A stretch of DNA of 64,000 bases from Nansenia antarctica (Eukaryota > Chordata > Actinopteri > Argentiniformes > Microstomatidae): contig OZ022342.1 of NCBI GenBank assembly GCA_963989245.1, forward strand, positions 10,606,371 through 10,670,370, given 5' to 3'. Below the pieces are notes generated by a model. It was not told the DNA's origin and did no database searches. It saw only the letters and a program-made list of their open reading frames with translations. Shown in pieces: positions 1 through 10,949 of the stretch (position 1 is the stretch's first letter; each line of letters begins with the position of its first letter). The translations under genes were made by a program, and so were the position numbers.

Positions 1-547
1 TGTTTATATCCATCTCTACAGAGGAATTAAGTGCATTTTCCCAACAGCTAATGTTATGATGTTTTGGGCTTATTTTCTTTATACAGATTTTTATTTTTTT
101 AATTCTGTTCTTCCGGAGAAGTTTTTTTTTCTTCTTTTTTTTTCTTCTTTTGATGTTTAAATCAAACATGCTTTAGTGGTCTGGTTCCTCCATCACACGA
201 CAGGCACTATGGGAATAAGGCAAGTTATTTGTCCTTAATTGCCACAGTACTTTTCAAACACTACCCTGTTGCTTATGTGTCTATATTTGTGTTATATTTT
301 AGTTGTTTTATTAGCATCACCGTACGGGCGCCATTGATGTGGAATATAAGAGGGAATAAAAGTTGACATAGTTTCTTCTTTTCTTTTCTTTTTTTTCTTC
401 TTCATTGTACCTGTTCTTCTCCCATCTCCCTTTCTCTCCTCGGTGTCATTGAAGTTGCTGTGCATTCTCTCATTATGTGTTGTCTGGCAGAGTCTAAGTA
501 TGGTTATTATGTTTGTGTGCCTGTGTGGTGTACCTGCGCTCTCCCAG
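1..547. other. 3' flank of znf536, pyrimidine-rich unique sequence
   Basis: AT-rich non-coding sequence with several T/C-rich runs (120-150, 370-440). The last part, 400-547, looks like a 3' splice-site region on the plus strand. No other gene is seen. Confidence 0.5.
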
Positions 548-662
548 GAAGAGTTACTTTATCAGTACAACCCCTCTGAGGACGCCGTCTTACATCTCCA
601 CAGCGCCTTGGGAAGAGAACCCCCGCGCTAAAGAGGAAGATCTCAAATTGAACAAAGTCTAA
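548..662 (+). other. Candidate terminal coding exon of an unknown plus-strand gene
   Basis: A pyrimidine-rich stretch ends in GCGCTCTCCCAG at 536-547 and is followed by 115 bases of balanced, high-complexity sequence. Two forward frames stay open across it. One starts exactly at the AG and reads EELLYQYNPSEDAVLHLHSA onward, stopping at 631. The other reads KSYFISTTPLRTPSYISTA onward and stops at 662. An AATAAA follows at 776-781. I recognise neither peptide. It could be a last exon of a neighbouring gene lying mostly left of the window, or chance. Confidence 0.25.
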
Positions 663-775
663 CAGGAATGAGGAAAACAAATACCAAAATAACGAGACGG
701 GAAGCAAAAGTCGTATCAAATATATTGGGTTGGAAGGCCAATTTATAACCCATTGTTTTATGTTTTGTGATATTG

Positions 776-781
776 AATAAA
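776..781 (+). terminator. Possible poly(A) signal AATAAA
   Basis: A plus-strand AATAAA lies 114 bases after the second stop of the candidate exon at 548-662. The hexamer is common by chance in AT-rich DNA, so it only supports the exon weakly. Confidence 0.25.
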
Positions 782-831
782 AATGCAACGCAAATGAAAA
801 CACACAGAAATGCACAGTGCGCACAAGCGCG

Positions 832-833
<2 letters not shown>

Positions 834-877
<44 letters not shown>

Positions 878-963
878 CACATGCACACACACAAACGCGC
901 ACACACACACACACACACGCACACACACATGCGCACACACACATGCACACGCACACACACACC
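834..963. repeat. CA microsatellite with GC/AT variants
   Basis: Alternating CA tract of about 130 bp interrupted by GCGC and ATGC units. All open frames over it (HTHT, VCVC) are repeat artefacts. Confidence 0.95.
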
Positions 964-2397
964 ACCATTACAGTATGAATGTGAACAGCTACTCTCTGCA
1001 ACTCCCAGAAGAAACCCAGACAGTATCTTTTTTTTCCCTGCCCCCTAAAATAATGAATAGAATAATTGTCATGTAGTTGTTAGCATCCGATATTCATTCT
1101 CCTTTTCTTTTCAGAGGTAACTTGATACTTCATTCACTGTACTTTCAGGAAATTATGTGGCCAATAATATCGTCAAGGTATTACGAGTGAGAATGAGAAG
1201 GGGGGAAATATCAGGCTTTTCAAGGCCTTTCAGCGCAAGAAGAGTTGATATGTAGAGAATTAGCAGGGGAAAATATTTTTAGAGATCTCACAGCTGCTAA
1301 GGGAGAGCAACAGGTACCATCCAGAGGGGGTTGACAACAGCTATTACAATTAATTGCTCTTTGAAACTAGTATTTGCACTGGTGAGTGACAAGGTGATAA
1401 TTCACCTCCGCACAAGTTAAAATGGTAATATTCCACATGTGAAATAGCACCTCCGCCTCAGCCGTCAAACCCGTCATCTCGCGCTGCACAATGCACAAAA
1501 AGAGTATCGCCAACACTGTCTGTCGCCTCGCAAAAGCTCTGAGAAACAGACGTCCTCTAGACAGGTTAATCATGGGAGAAATTTCCCCCTCTAGCAACAT
1601 TAGAGAGGAAGGATTCCACCGGTGTGGGAAAAGTCTGGTCTCACTAGAGTAACATACCGTCGTAGTGACGAAAAGGACAGCTGGAAAAGAGCAAGGCGTG
1701 TACCAGGGTGGCGTATTCCAGGGTGACCTACGGGGAGAGGTGTGGAGCTCCCATTCGGGTGGTTCAAACACTGTTGAAATACTTGGGGAAAAAAAGAAAG
1801 CGTTCTTACTTAAGCTGATCTGTCATGACTGGATGGGTGAAAGCGACGTCAGGGAACCCTTGCTAACACCTATCCTGTTGTGTTCAATCGGTGATTAGGG
1901 AGGAAGGGGTTTTTAAAGCGTTGGAACAGTGTACTCAGAGCTCTTGTTAGGGGGGGGGTCAGGTCATCAACGTGGGACAGGTTCCCGTTCATACCAGGGC
2001 ACGTCGTTAGTGTAAAACAGTCTCACTGATCAGTCTCACTGATCTGAGTAACCATCAGAGCCAGATAAATGTTGTGGTTGTTAGTACACACACAGGCAAT
2101 GAAGCACCTCAACCCTCCCTGCTTGTCAAAGCTGTGTGCCTGTGTGTGTACGCGAGCACACTAACAAAGACAAAATTAATGGTAATTAGCCACCTGATGA
2201 GGACAGTATTATTGGCAATTACGAGGTTTCAACATATCGTAGAGTTTTAAGTGTTAGTGTGCGTGCGTGTGAGTGTGTGTGTGTGTGAGTGTCTGCTGAA
2301 CATAAGAGAGAAGCGGGAGAAAATTAGAAATCGAGATCTTTCTCTTTAATTTGCCGGGAATACTGCTGTTACAGTATCACACAGTGTTCCTATGATA
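964..2397. other. Non-coding 3' flank
   Basis: Unique sequence with no convincing gene. Open frames of 77 and 134 codons overlap on opposite strands at 1367-1898 and show no domain. An inverted GTACACACACAGGCA motif near 2076-2144 could form a loose hairpin. A short GT tract lies at 2264-2290. Confidence 0.5.
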
Positions 2398-2445
<48 letters not shown>

Positions 2446-2532
2446 GTGTGTGTGTGTGTGCGTGTGTGCGTGTGTATGTGTGTGTGTGTGTGTGTGGGTG
2501 TGTGTGTGTGTGCTTGCGTGCGTGCGCGTGCG
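2398..2532. repeat. GT microsatellite
   Basis: Alternating GT tract of about 135 bp with GCGT interruptions toward its right end. Confidence 0.95.
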
Positions 2533-2739
2533 TCTCCGTTTGAACTGCAAAGCCCTGCTTTCTTCTTGACAGAGAAAGTAAAGGAGCTCTAATGCTAGCT
2601 ATGATCCAGTACATCTGTGGGCTCCGTCAGTCTGGCAAAGGCACCATATGTTTTTAATAATCATAATAGCTTTAAAGAACCTGTTCATAGGGACCCACAC
2701 ATATGATCCTTTTATTACTCGGCTCTGCACTTCAGAGAG

Positions 2740-2751
2740 CCACACACGCAC

Positions 2752-2841
<90 letters not shown>

Positions 2842-2914
2842 ACGCACACGCACACACACACGCACAGACACTCACGCACACACACACACGCACAGCCACT
2901 CACACATATACACT

Positions 2915-2974
<60 letters not shown>

Positions 2975-3017
2975 GACACTCACACACAGACACACACACA
3001 CACACACACGCACACAG
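2740..3017. repeat. Long imperfect CA microsatellite
   Basis: About 275 bp of CA repeat with regularly spaced CGCACA and CAGACACTCA variants, the latter recurring at about 2866, 2891 and 2972, which suggests higher-order duplication. Confidence 0.95.
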
Positions 3018-3171
3018 ATCTGACAGGACCCAGAAGTACCACACTCCCACGTCTGACCTCGACGGTTGTAGGTTCAAGTCCCACACAGGGAGGGCCGCCT
3101 TCAGACCTCTCCCTCTTGACAGAGGTAATTGGTCACCAGTGACATGGACACTGCTACAACTAAGTAGACAA

Positions 3172-3270
3172 CCCCTCCCACCACCACCCCCACCCCCGCC
3201 CCCACCCCCCCCTCCCACTCAGCTTTATTCTTCTGCACCCCACCCCTCCCACCCTCACCCACCCACCGTA
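3172..3270. repeat. C-rich low-complexity tract
   Basis: CCACC and CCCCC runs. Proline- or glycine-rich open frames over it are artefacts. Confidence 0.9.
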
Positions 3271-3715
3271 GAGAAAAAAAAATCAAACTCCCTCGCGCAT
3301 AGACTAGCAGACCACTGCTGTCAGAGAGAGGCTGTACCGAAGGCTAAAAATATCAGGAAAGGCTTGAATACATTTACGTTTTTTTTCACATGGTTTGTGT
3401 TCCTGACACAGGGAATCTGCTGTTTGCTGTTTCTTCTCTTTCACTCTCTTTCTCTCTTTCCGTCTCTCTCGCTTGCTCTCTAATTCCGTCTCTCTCCCCC
3501 CACCTCCACTAACTCCTGAACATCCCGTGGTGAGAGCTTGGCATGAGACACTTGTGCGCTCCATGTCGTGAACATACTGCGTCGTTATTGGAGGGGCTTT
3601 GTAAATTGATAAACCCAACGGGCCACGCCGTGGATTCACACTTCCTCTCTCCAGAAATACTTAAATAGACCATGATCCATCTCCCTTGCTCACAGTACCT
3701 CTCAGTCTTTTATTT

Positions 3716-3752
3716 CTCTCCCTCCCTCCCTCCCTCCCTCCCTCCTCCTCCC
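3716..3752. repeat. TCCC tetranucleotide repeat
   Basis: About nine CTCC units. Confidence 0.9.
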
Positions 3753-4069
3753 TTTTCTCTTTTTCTCGGCATTTCCACCAGGGGGTGTTATGCCACGCAC
3801 GCATGCACACACACACAGGGGCACGCACACGCACGCACGCATGCACGCACACACACACACACAGACACATCCCCAACCCTTACATCCATCCAGTGTCTTT
3901 TCCGACCCTAACCATAGGTACAGTACATCTGCCTCAAGTAACCCTTTGTACCAACCCTGCATCTCCACGAGAAGTAGTGCTGCATTACCACTGATACACT
4001 GACTAGATCATTTGACTTTAAAGAACGGGCATTTGCCCTCAGTTCGTAAGCTATTCGGCTGGTACACCA

Positions 4070-4170
4070 AAGATGGCTGCCACGATCCGCACATCAAGGT
4101 CTGTTGATTTGAATGGAAACGTCCGCGGTATGACGCCTCAATGACACTTCCGATTCTATGACGCTTCCTC
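4070..4170 (+). promoter_or_regulatory. Patch of ETS/YY1/CRE-like motifs
   Basis: AAGATGGCTGCC (4070-4081, YY1-like), TGACGCCTCA (4131-4140), CACTTCCG (4145-4152, ETS-like) and TGACGC (4159-4164) lie within 100 bases, in an unusually CpG-containing segment. Such motif sets occur in TATA-less promoters and also in transposon 5' ends. No transcript is identified. Confidence 0.25.
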
Positions 4171-4440
4171 TCCTCAACCCCAGTATCTCTGCTGCCCTCC
4201 TTGACCCTCGTCACCCCGCTGAAAACAACCGCTGTCCTCCACGCCGCTGGAATGTGTGGGTACGGTGGCAAAAGTACGGCAAGGGTGCAGCTGAGCTCCA
4301 GCACTCTTAGCAGTAAACTGATTTGAGGTTTGTGACGGATGACCTTGTAGGACGTCATACGGGTTGACACGGCAACACCCAATGACCCCGTCTTCACCTG
4401 CTACTGCATTACAGCATCTGTTAGCGAACCCCCCCCCCTG

Positions 4441-4489
<49 letters not shown>

Positions 4490-4523
4490 TCACACACACA
4501 ATCTCACACACACACACTCACAC
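4441..4523. repeat. CA microsatellite
   Basis: CA tract followed by two CAATCTCACACACA units. Confidence 0.95.
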
Positions 4524-5385
4524 CTTCAATACGCACTTAAGCTCACAATAGCAGAGGAAAGAGGGAGACCAAACTGTAAAAACTCAGGTTGTGGTAACAA
4601 CACACTTTCATTTCCCATTTATCTCAACGGCGAATTGTTGGTTCTCACTTGGCTCTTGAAGCAGCCAAACAAGTCATTTTTCACTTTTACTAATGGGGTT
4701 GGAGCAGGCAAATCGGCACAACCATTTACCTAGCAATCATCAACAACAAACAGCACCAGTACCATCAGTGATAACAGCTACAGAGCCGCTGAGAGCGTCC
4801 TTATGAAGAGACTCCAAGACACACAAGCGAAGTGAGCGCGCACGGCTCTCGATATCTCTCTCCCTTTCGCTCCGTCTCCATCTCCGTCTTCTACGAGAGG
4901 TGCTTCACTCGTGTGTGATGCTGTTTACTCACCAACCTCCCAAGCCCTCATCTTAACTCACGCTGCCAATGACACCCCCTCTTCAGCTTGCCAATCTCAA
5001 GGTGACGAGGGACCAAAGAGGGTTATGAAAGCATTGGGATGAGCCACGACAGCGTTTACAGGGTGGGAGCACATGGGCACGGACTCGACGTGGGATTGCT
5101 GGCCTAGGTATTTCATAAATACTTTATGTACTGCTTACGAATGTGTTATGTATGAATTATGAATGTGTGAGGACACTAGGCTACAGCGCTATATAGTCAT
5201 AATGTATGGCTATAGATAGGCTTTAATCATGGTCAAGTATTGATTATAGTGAAACACATCCACACTGGCCCGACCTCAACAACAGCCTCAGCCAATATCA
5301 ATCTTAACACTTCACACCGTACCACAGTAACCGGAAACCTCCAACATGAGATTTCACAGAGACTGCAGTGACAATGGTTTGATTT
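4524..5385. other. Non-coding 3' flank
   Basis: Unique sequence; nothing gene-like or repeated is seen. Confidence 0.5.
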
Positions 5386-5490
5386 GTATGTGCATGTGTG
5401 TGTATGCGTGTGGATGTGTGTGTATGTGTGCATGCATGCACCCACGCTTGCACACGCGTGTGTGTGTGTGTGTGTGGGGGGGGGGGGGGG
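5386..5490. repeat. GT/GCAT repeat ending in a G run
   Basis: Interrupted GT tract followed by about 17 G in a row (5475-5490). Confidence 0.9.
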
Positions 5491-5497
5491 TCTCCTT

Positions 5498-5640
5498 GCT
5501 CTGGGCATGCTAATGCTCTGGGCATGCTAATGAAGAGAGACACTTTAGATCGCGCCGCTCTCCACCGTGCCCAGCCCATGTGCTCGACAGCCCAAATTCA
5601 GGGGAGAATTTCGATATTAATGATTATGCTCTATTTGCAT
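5498..5640. promoter_or_regulatory. Candidate POU-factor site cluster
   Basis: A 17-bp unit is perfectly duplicated at 5498-5514 and 5515-5531. Each copy carries GCATGCTAAT, which fits the BRN2-type CAT-NN-TAAT pattern. A perfect octamer ATTTGCAT follows at 5633-5640. POU3F factors are neural, which suits a znf536 enhancer, but this is inference. Confidence 0.3.
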
Positions 5641-6640
5641 ACAAACCTAATGCAAACCCACTTCAGATAATCACATTTTGCCGGTTCCAGAATTGAATTT
5701 TCATGACGGCTTGCCACCCCCACCCCCAAATTGCTGTGGACAATGTGTTCCTTTCAATTCCCCGTGGGTGACCCCTCCACAAGGAGTTTGGGAGTGGATC
5801 GAGGGAAGGGTAGGAGGGTCTATCTTGACAGACTCAACAGCTATTTTGTATGGGGTGGTTGAGTCTATTATCTTTGCGCTATAAATATCCATGAAAAGTG
5901 TCTACATTTAAGTGCATCTACTATGACCTCCATACAGCACAATGTTCATCTGTCCTTGATGAAGAACACATTGTGAAATTGTTTGGGATGATGATCGTCA
6001 GGTCCTTCAAGCCTTTATTGACTGTTTACTGTATTCTTGTCACCTCTGCAACTTGTGCGGTCTCCGAGCAGATGTTGCCAGGAGACAGAGTGTTGTGGGG
6101 GGAGGGGGGGTGAGATAGAGAAGGAGAGAGAGAGAGAGAGAGAGAGAGAAGGAGGAGAGGAGAGGGTCAGGCATTGGCAGGCGGCGTCCCTCCCAGCTGT
6201 GCTTCGCTAGCTGAGGAACAGGGGAGTGAGACAAAGAGGATGAGAGGCACCTTAAGGGAAAATTCGACCTCCTGATGGTGCTACTGTAGCGCAGATGAGG
6301 GTGAGAGAGGGCTGGTCTAAGATGGTTAGTTAGTTCGTTGGGAGGAGAGCTGATGATTCGTGTAGTAGCCGGTCCGTCTAGCCTCTGGCACGTTAGCATG
6401 ACAGTGGCTCCTGTCCTTGTAGCGTAGAGTGTTGTTGTGGCTGCTGAGGTGACTAGACACCATGAGACCGGCTGGCCTCCCAGAGAGGTACTGCCGGGTG
6501 CATATTTAGCAGGGGTGTAACAGAGTTGAGTGTTACCAGGTCAAGAGGGGCACACAGCTACACAGGGCCCTGGAGCGTTGACATGCTGCTCACCCAATCA
6601 GGCTCCAGTGGCCCCCCCGCTGGGGCAGGAAACATCACGC
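5641..6640. other. Non-coding 3' flank
   Basis: Unique sequence with a GA/GGA tract at 6112-6166. A minus-strand AATAAA is at 6014-6019. No gene is recognised. Confidence 0.5.
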
Positions 6641-6644
6641 TGTC

Positions 6645-6659
6645 TCTCACACACACACA

Positions 6660-6690
<31 letters not shown>

Positions 6691-6768
6691 GCACATACAC
6701 ACATGCACATACACACACAAAATGTTCCTACTCAATCACACACTTGTGCACACACACACACACAAGCC
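6645..6768. repeat. CA microsatellite, interrupted
   Basis: Two CA tracts separated by about 30 unique bases (6720-6748). Confidence 0.9.
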
Positions 6769-6993
6769 ACAGTGTGAGCATTGATTTTGTATGTTTAGTG
6801 TATAGTATGTAAAAGCACTATAAGACACATAGACTATGCAGTATGACGCACATAGATCTCTTATCTGTTATTAATTATCTTTGATGTCATCCAAAAGCTT
6901 TAAAGGGGTCATATGCATGGTAAGAAAGATCTATGCTACTGAGCTGTATACTTAACAAGCTTAGCCCTCTTAAAGTGAAACTCTGAGTCGAGC

Positions 6994-6994
6994 A

Positions 6995-7069
<75 letters not shown>

Positions 7070-7087
7070 ACACACATACACAGACAC

Positions 7088-7155
<68 letters not shown>
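6994..7155. repeat. Compound CA-CT-CA microsatellite
   Basis: A CA tract, a short CT tract (7039-7068), then CA again to 7153. Confidence 0.95.
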
Positions 7156-7158
<3 letters not shown>

Positions 7159-8629
7159 AGAAAGCCTTTTGTTCCATAGACAAAGCCTTATCTAAAAAGG
7201 TCAGGCATTCTTAGTTGCAATGGAAAGGGACTATGTCACAAGGGTAGCTTTCAAATGCCTTTTGATTATAGGACATTTGGACACAAAAGCATTTATGTAA
7301 CTCAAAAGACCACTGATTATCATCACCGTGAGTGACCCTTTACGTTTCTTAAATTTGCATCAGGTTCCATGACAACGAAGCTAGTTTCTATGAAGGAAAG
7401 TTCTTTTTTTCTTAAAAAAAAAAAGAAAAGAGCAAAACTGTAATGTATTTATGAAATATTTAGAATATTCAGAATCCACTTGTGTGCCAGAACATTATAT
7501 CTGGCAGTAAAGTGGTTATCAAACAGTAGTAAACATCAGCTGTTCTCGTCAAAGCAGAACAACAACATTGGCTAGGTACTGCGGTGCTTACTTAATCATA
7601 ATTGAATATGATCTAGATTAATGATTGTTTATGCAGAAAGACAAAAACAGATCCTAAAACTAGTTATTATATACAAATATAGTATTTTGGAGCATTCTGA
7701 AACTTCTGGAAAAAAGAAAAAAAAAATCTTTGTCTTTTTAGCTAATACTAAGTCAATTTGCAAAGAGACTGTTTTGCAAATAAAATAAAATATCAGTATT
7801 ATAGTACAGTGCCATTCAATGTTTGCAGACTAGCAGGAGCGGTATCAACTTAAAGACTAAATCAATTCAGGTTGCGAGAGAGCACGGCTCGCATACTGCA
7901 TCCCTGTGACATTTAATGAATATTATATTCAAGAAATAGCGATATTGAATATTTATGTTGTGATATCTACTTAGAGTGTGATGCCACGAGTCAAACATTG
8001 ATAACATATCATCAACGGTATATGGTCTGTTGAGTTATGATAAACGGTACCGACAGCGCTCGAATGTGTGGTTTTTCACTCTTATATCATACGACTCTAC
8101 TCCGTTCGGCCCTGTGCTTTACTGTACTGTGAGTCTCAACTTCGGGGAATTTTTTTTCCCCAGAGATTTGTATCACTGAAACTGCGAAAGGACACTCCGA
8201 AAGAAGGAGAAAAAAAACAAAAACGCCGGTCTCAAGGAGCGCCTGTAACCTTAACAGAATCATGAAAGCTGACAGTTCATTTTTCACAGGGTCATAGATC
8301 TTTGGGTCTTATAAAGTAATGGGCTTTTGGGAGAGGCCTTTATGAGAAGCTAAGATAGTTAACCGCCGTGTGCTTGAGATGACATGGGAGCTGAGGTCCT
8401 GCTCCGAGGGAGACAGGATTATTCCCTGCCAACGGATGGAGGGAGTGGAGACACTACAGTCTCTGTAATATAAACCAGTAATAAAGATTAATCTGTTGCT
8501 ACTCGCCACTCCAATAGCTTCTAAACTTGCTTGAAATAAGGTTGAAATCACTTTATAGCGAATCTTGGGATTTTTTTTGTGTGAGTTTTCTCGGTTGCAT
8601 TGTGAATGTCATGGCAAAGTTACTATGCA

Positions 8630-8630
<1 letters not shown>
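7156..8630. other. 3' flank or 3' UTR of znf536, AT-rich
   Basis: The part nearest 8942 may be the znf536 3' UTR on the minus strand. The sequence is AT-rich and unique, with no recognisable coding exon. Confidence 0.4.
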
Positions 8631-8660
<30 letters not shown>

Positions 8661-8863
8661 CACATGCACAGGTTTTGTGTCTCACATTGTTAAGAGAGTG
8701 TTTGCAAAAACAATAATCCATGTGTATGTGTGTGTATGGGTATGTGTGTGTGTGCGTGCATGCGTGTGTGCGTGCGTGCACGTGCACGTGTGTGTGTGTG
8801 GTTTGTCTGTTTGTCATTTTGTGTGTGTGTGTGTGTGTGTGTGCATGTGTGTGTGTGTGTGCT
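8631..8863. repeat. GT microsatellite cluster
   Basis: Three GT tracts with GCAC/GCAT variants, starting about 80 bp downstream of the znf536 stop and so probably within its 3' UTR. Confidence 0.9.
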
Positions 8864-8940
8864 AATGGATGCAGTAGGGCTACTACTTTAGGATCAAAGG
8901 CGGTGTAGCGCCATGCGATTCGGGGGCAGGGCAGGGTTAC

Positions 8941-8954
8941 ACTCACTTACCGGG
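8941..8954 (-). promoter_or_regulatory. znf536: Possible 5' splice site overlapping the znf536 stop codon
   Basis: Read on the minus strand, the coding sequence CCCG is followed by GTAAGTGAGT, a perfect donor consensus. Used as a donor it would end the exon at 8951 in phase 1, like the other two introns. Unspliced it encodes Gly-Lys-stop. Whether both are used cannot be told from sequence; no clear downstream exon is seen. Confidence 0.4.
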
Positions 8955-10759
8955 TGTGTCTGGTCTCTTGCTGATGCTGCTACCGCCTCCACTGTTTGAG
9001 CCGCTTCCAAGGCCGTTGAACGCTGCGAGGTTCTCTGAGCTGTAGGCCCTCAGGACGGACAGCATGTTCATCTGGTGTTCGAGATGGGCCTGTTCCGGCT
9101 TCAGTAGCCCCAGAGGGCCAGCAGCGGGAGATGAAAGGAGACCCAGTCCCTGCTGCCAGTGCTTCTCCAAGGACTGAGGAGGCTGGGGCTGGGGAGGGAG
9201 AGGACCCCCAGGCCCCATGGAGGACCCGGCTCTCTGGGGTGGTTCTCTAGCCGGGGATGACTCGGCACCCTGCATCTTCGGCATCTGATCGCCGGCGCCG
9301 CTGTCTCGGTCTCGGTCTTCCCCCTCCATCTCCAGCCTATCGTCTTCTTCCTCCTCCTCCTCCTCCTCCTCCTCTTCTTCTTCGTCGTCTTCTTCGGACT
9401 GGGTGTGCTGCGTGTCGGGGGCGGCGGAGGTGGAGGAGGTCTCGGTGACGTGGTGGCGCCCCTCGGCGCTCGCCCTGCTTTCCGCCACCTCGTCTTCGAA
9501 ATTACCCTGGTCGTCCGCGTCCCCGCAGGAGGCCTTGTCGGAGAGATCGTCCCCGGCCACGCCTCCTCCTCCTCCCTTGGTCTGCTGCGGCTCCAGGGCT
9601 GGGTCCAGAGGACACGGAGCTCCAAACCCCTGGAGGCCACCTGTGGCAGGGGCCCTCGGGCAGGAGCCATTGTACATGCCTCCGTACTGCTTGTAGAAGT
9701 CACTGGGGAAGGCGCCCAGGCTGGCATGGGGATCCATGTGATGGGGCCAGGCCGCCTGGCTCAGGTTCTGGTTCTTCTCCCTCTCCCCCTCTCGCTCTCT
9801 TCCGTCCTCCATCCGTTCGAAGAGCATCGAGCCTAGGCTAGTCTTCCCGGAGTGAGAGGCCTCTCCTTGGTACTCCTTGGCGCCTTCCTTGCGCAGCTGC
9901 TTGGCCTTGCCCAGGTGGTTGGCCTGGAGGTGGAGGGCCATCAACTCCACAGAGGCGGTGGTAAAGGAGCAGAAGAGGCAGCCGTGCCACGCCACATTGT
10001 CCTGGATGGTGACGGAGGAGCCGGGGAGGGAGCCGGTCTCGGGCCTGACGGAGAGATCCAGGGGCTCGTACTGGGACCCGGGTTTGCCATCAGAAGGCTT
10101 GCCCTCGGTCTTATCCTCCCCGACGTCGGACCTCTTGGCCTTGGGCTCGCCGCTCTCAAAGTAGTGCTGGCTCTGGAGTTGATGATGACTCTCCCGCATC
10201 TCCTTCATCTCCTTCTCCTTCTTCAGGGAGCTCAGGACAAAGCTGTCCATGAAGGCCTGCAGAGAGCCCTGGAAGTTGACTCCGTTCCCCACCATGCTCT
10301 GGTAGGCCCGGCCCAGGTCGGTGAAGCTGGCGGGGCCGTCGGCGACGGAGGGGCCCTCTGGGCTCTTCAAGATGTCAGAGGGCGTGTCCAGGCCGTGGCG
10401 TTCTCTCTCCCGCTCTCTCTCCCGTTCCCTGTCCCTCTCGCGCTCCCTAGGGGACATCATGCCAGGGGGGGCCCACTGATGCGGCATCAACGGTCCTCCT
10501 CTGAAGTCCAGGCTGGAGGGCAGGCCCTTGAAGACCCCGCCACGGAGGACGTCAGGACGAGCAAAGACACTGCTGCCCTTGCCTTGCTCCTCCTTGTGCT
10601 GCTGCTGCTGCTGCTGCTCGGAGGAAGGGGCGTGGCCGGAGGAGGGGCCAACGCTGCCGCCGTTTTGCCGCTCGCGGTGGTGACGCTCGAGGTGGTACTT
10701 GAGAGAGGCGGACTGGGTGCCGGCGTAGTCGCAGTGAGGGCACCTGTAGGGCTTCTCTC
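8943..10759 (-). CDS. znf536: znf536 last coding exon (residues 807-1411, zinc fingers 9-10)
   Basis: The exon starts after CTTCCAG (AG at 10761-10760). The first two bases complete Gly807, giving the TGEKPY linker into finger 9 (about 811-833). Then come a poly-Q run (855-860), an Arg-Glu repeat (911-927), the motif FQGSLQAFMDSFVLSSLKKEK, PLDLS at 1039-1043 (the known CtBP-binding type), and finger 10 at about 1064-1088 (C1067, C1070, H1083, H1088). Beyond these are a Gly/Asp/Glu-rich region with a 13-Glu run near 1266-1278, a Pro/Gln stretch, the conserved NMLSVLRAYSS block, and an end at RPDTPGK then TGA (8945-8943). The GGTAAGTGA reading G-K-stop is also a consensus donor. The human protein, as I recall, ends in a similar peptide, so the stop is probably genuine. 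The LSLS-rich N-terminal extension of the open frame is the intronic CT repeat. Confidence 0.94.
9339..9395. repeat. znf536: Coding GAG/GAA repeat (poly-Glu)
   Basis: The trinucleotide repeat within the last coding exon encodes an acidic run, SEEDD then 13 Glu then DD, at about residues 1261-1280. Confidence 0.9.
10398..10448. repeat. znf536: Coding purine repeat (Arg-Glu dipeptides)
   Basis: A GA-rich stretch on the coding strand encodes alternating Arg-Glu/Asp at residues 911-927. It resembles the GA microsatellites of the introns and appears to be a lineage-specific insertion in the protein. Confidence 0.8.
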
Positions 10760-10853
10760 CTGGAAGAGAGAGAGAAAGAAAGAAAGAGTGCGAGAGAGAG
10801 AGAGAGAGGCAAAGGAGAATGGGAGAGGAGAGAGAAAGGCATAGAGGGTAAGT

Positions 10854-10949
<96 letters not shown>

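Larger units (their letters stand above)
3018..4069. other. Non-coding flank with simple repeats
   Basis: Contains a C-rich block (3172-3270), a TCCC repeat (3716-3752) and a CA/GCAC tract (3797-3868). The rest is unique sequence with no recognisable gene. Confidence 0.6.

Noticed and set aside
1367..1771. 134-codon minus-strand frame
   Set aside because: There is no domain or repeat similarity I can recognise, and it overlaps another frame on the opposite strand.
4008..4397. 129-codon minus-strand frame
   Set aside because: There is no domain. The CpG-containing motif patch beneath it is better explained as regulatory or old repeat DNA.
9852..10844. 330-codon open frame on the plus strand
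   Set aside because: It is the antisense shadow of the last znf536 coding exon, and its Leu/Gly/Val-rich composition follows from the GC-rich exon. The frames at 9405-9836 and 9101-9727 are rejected for the same reason.
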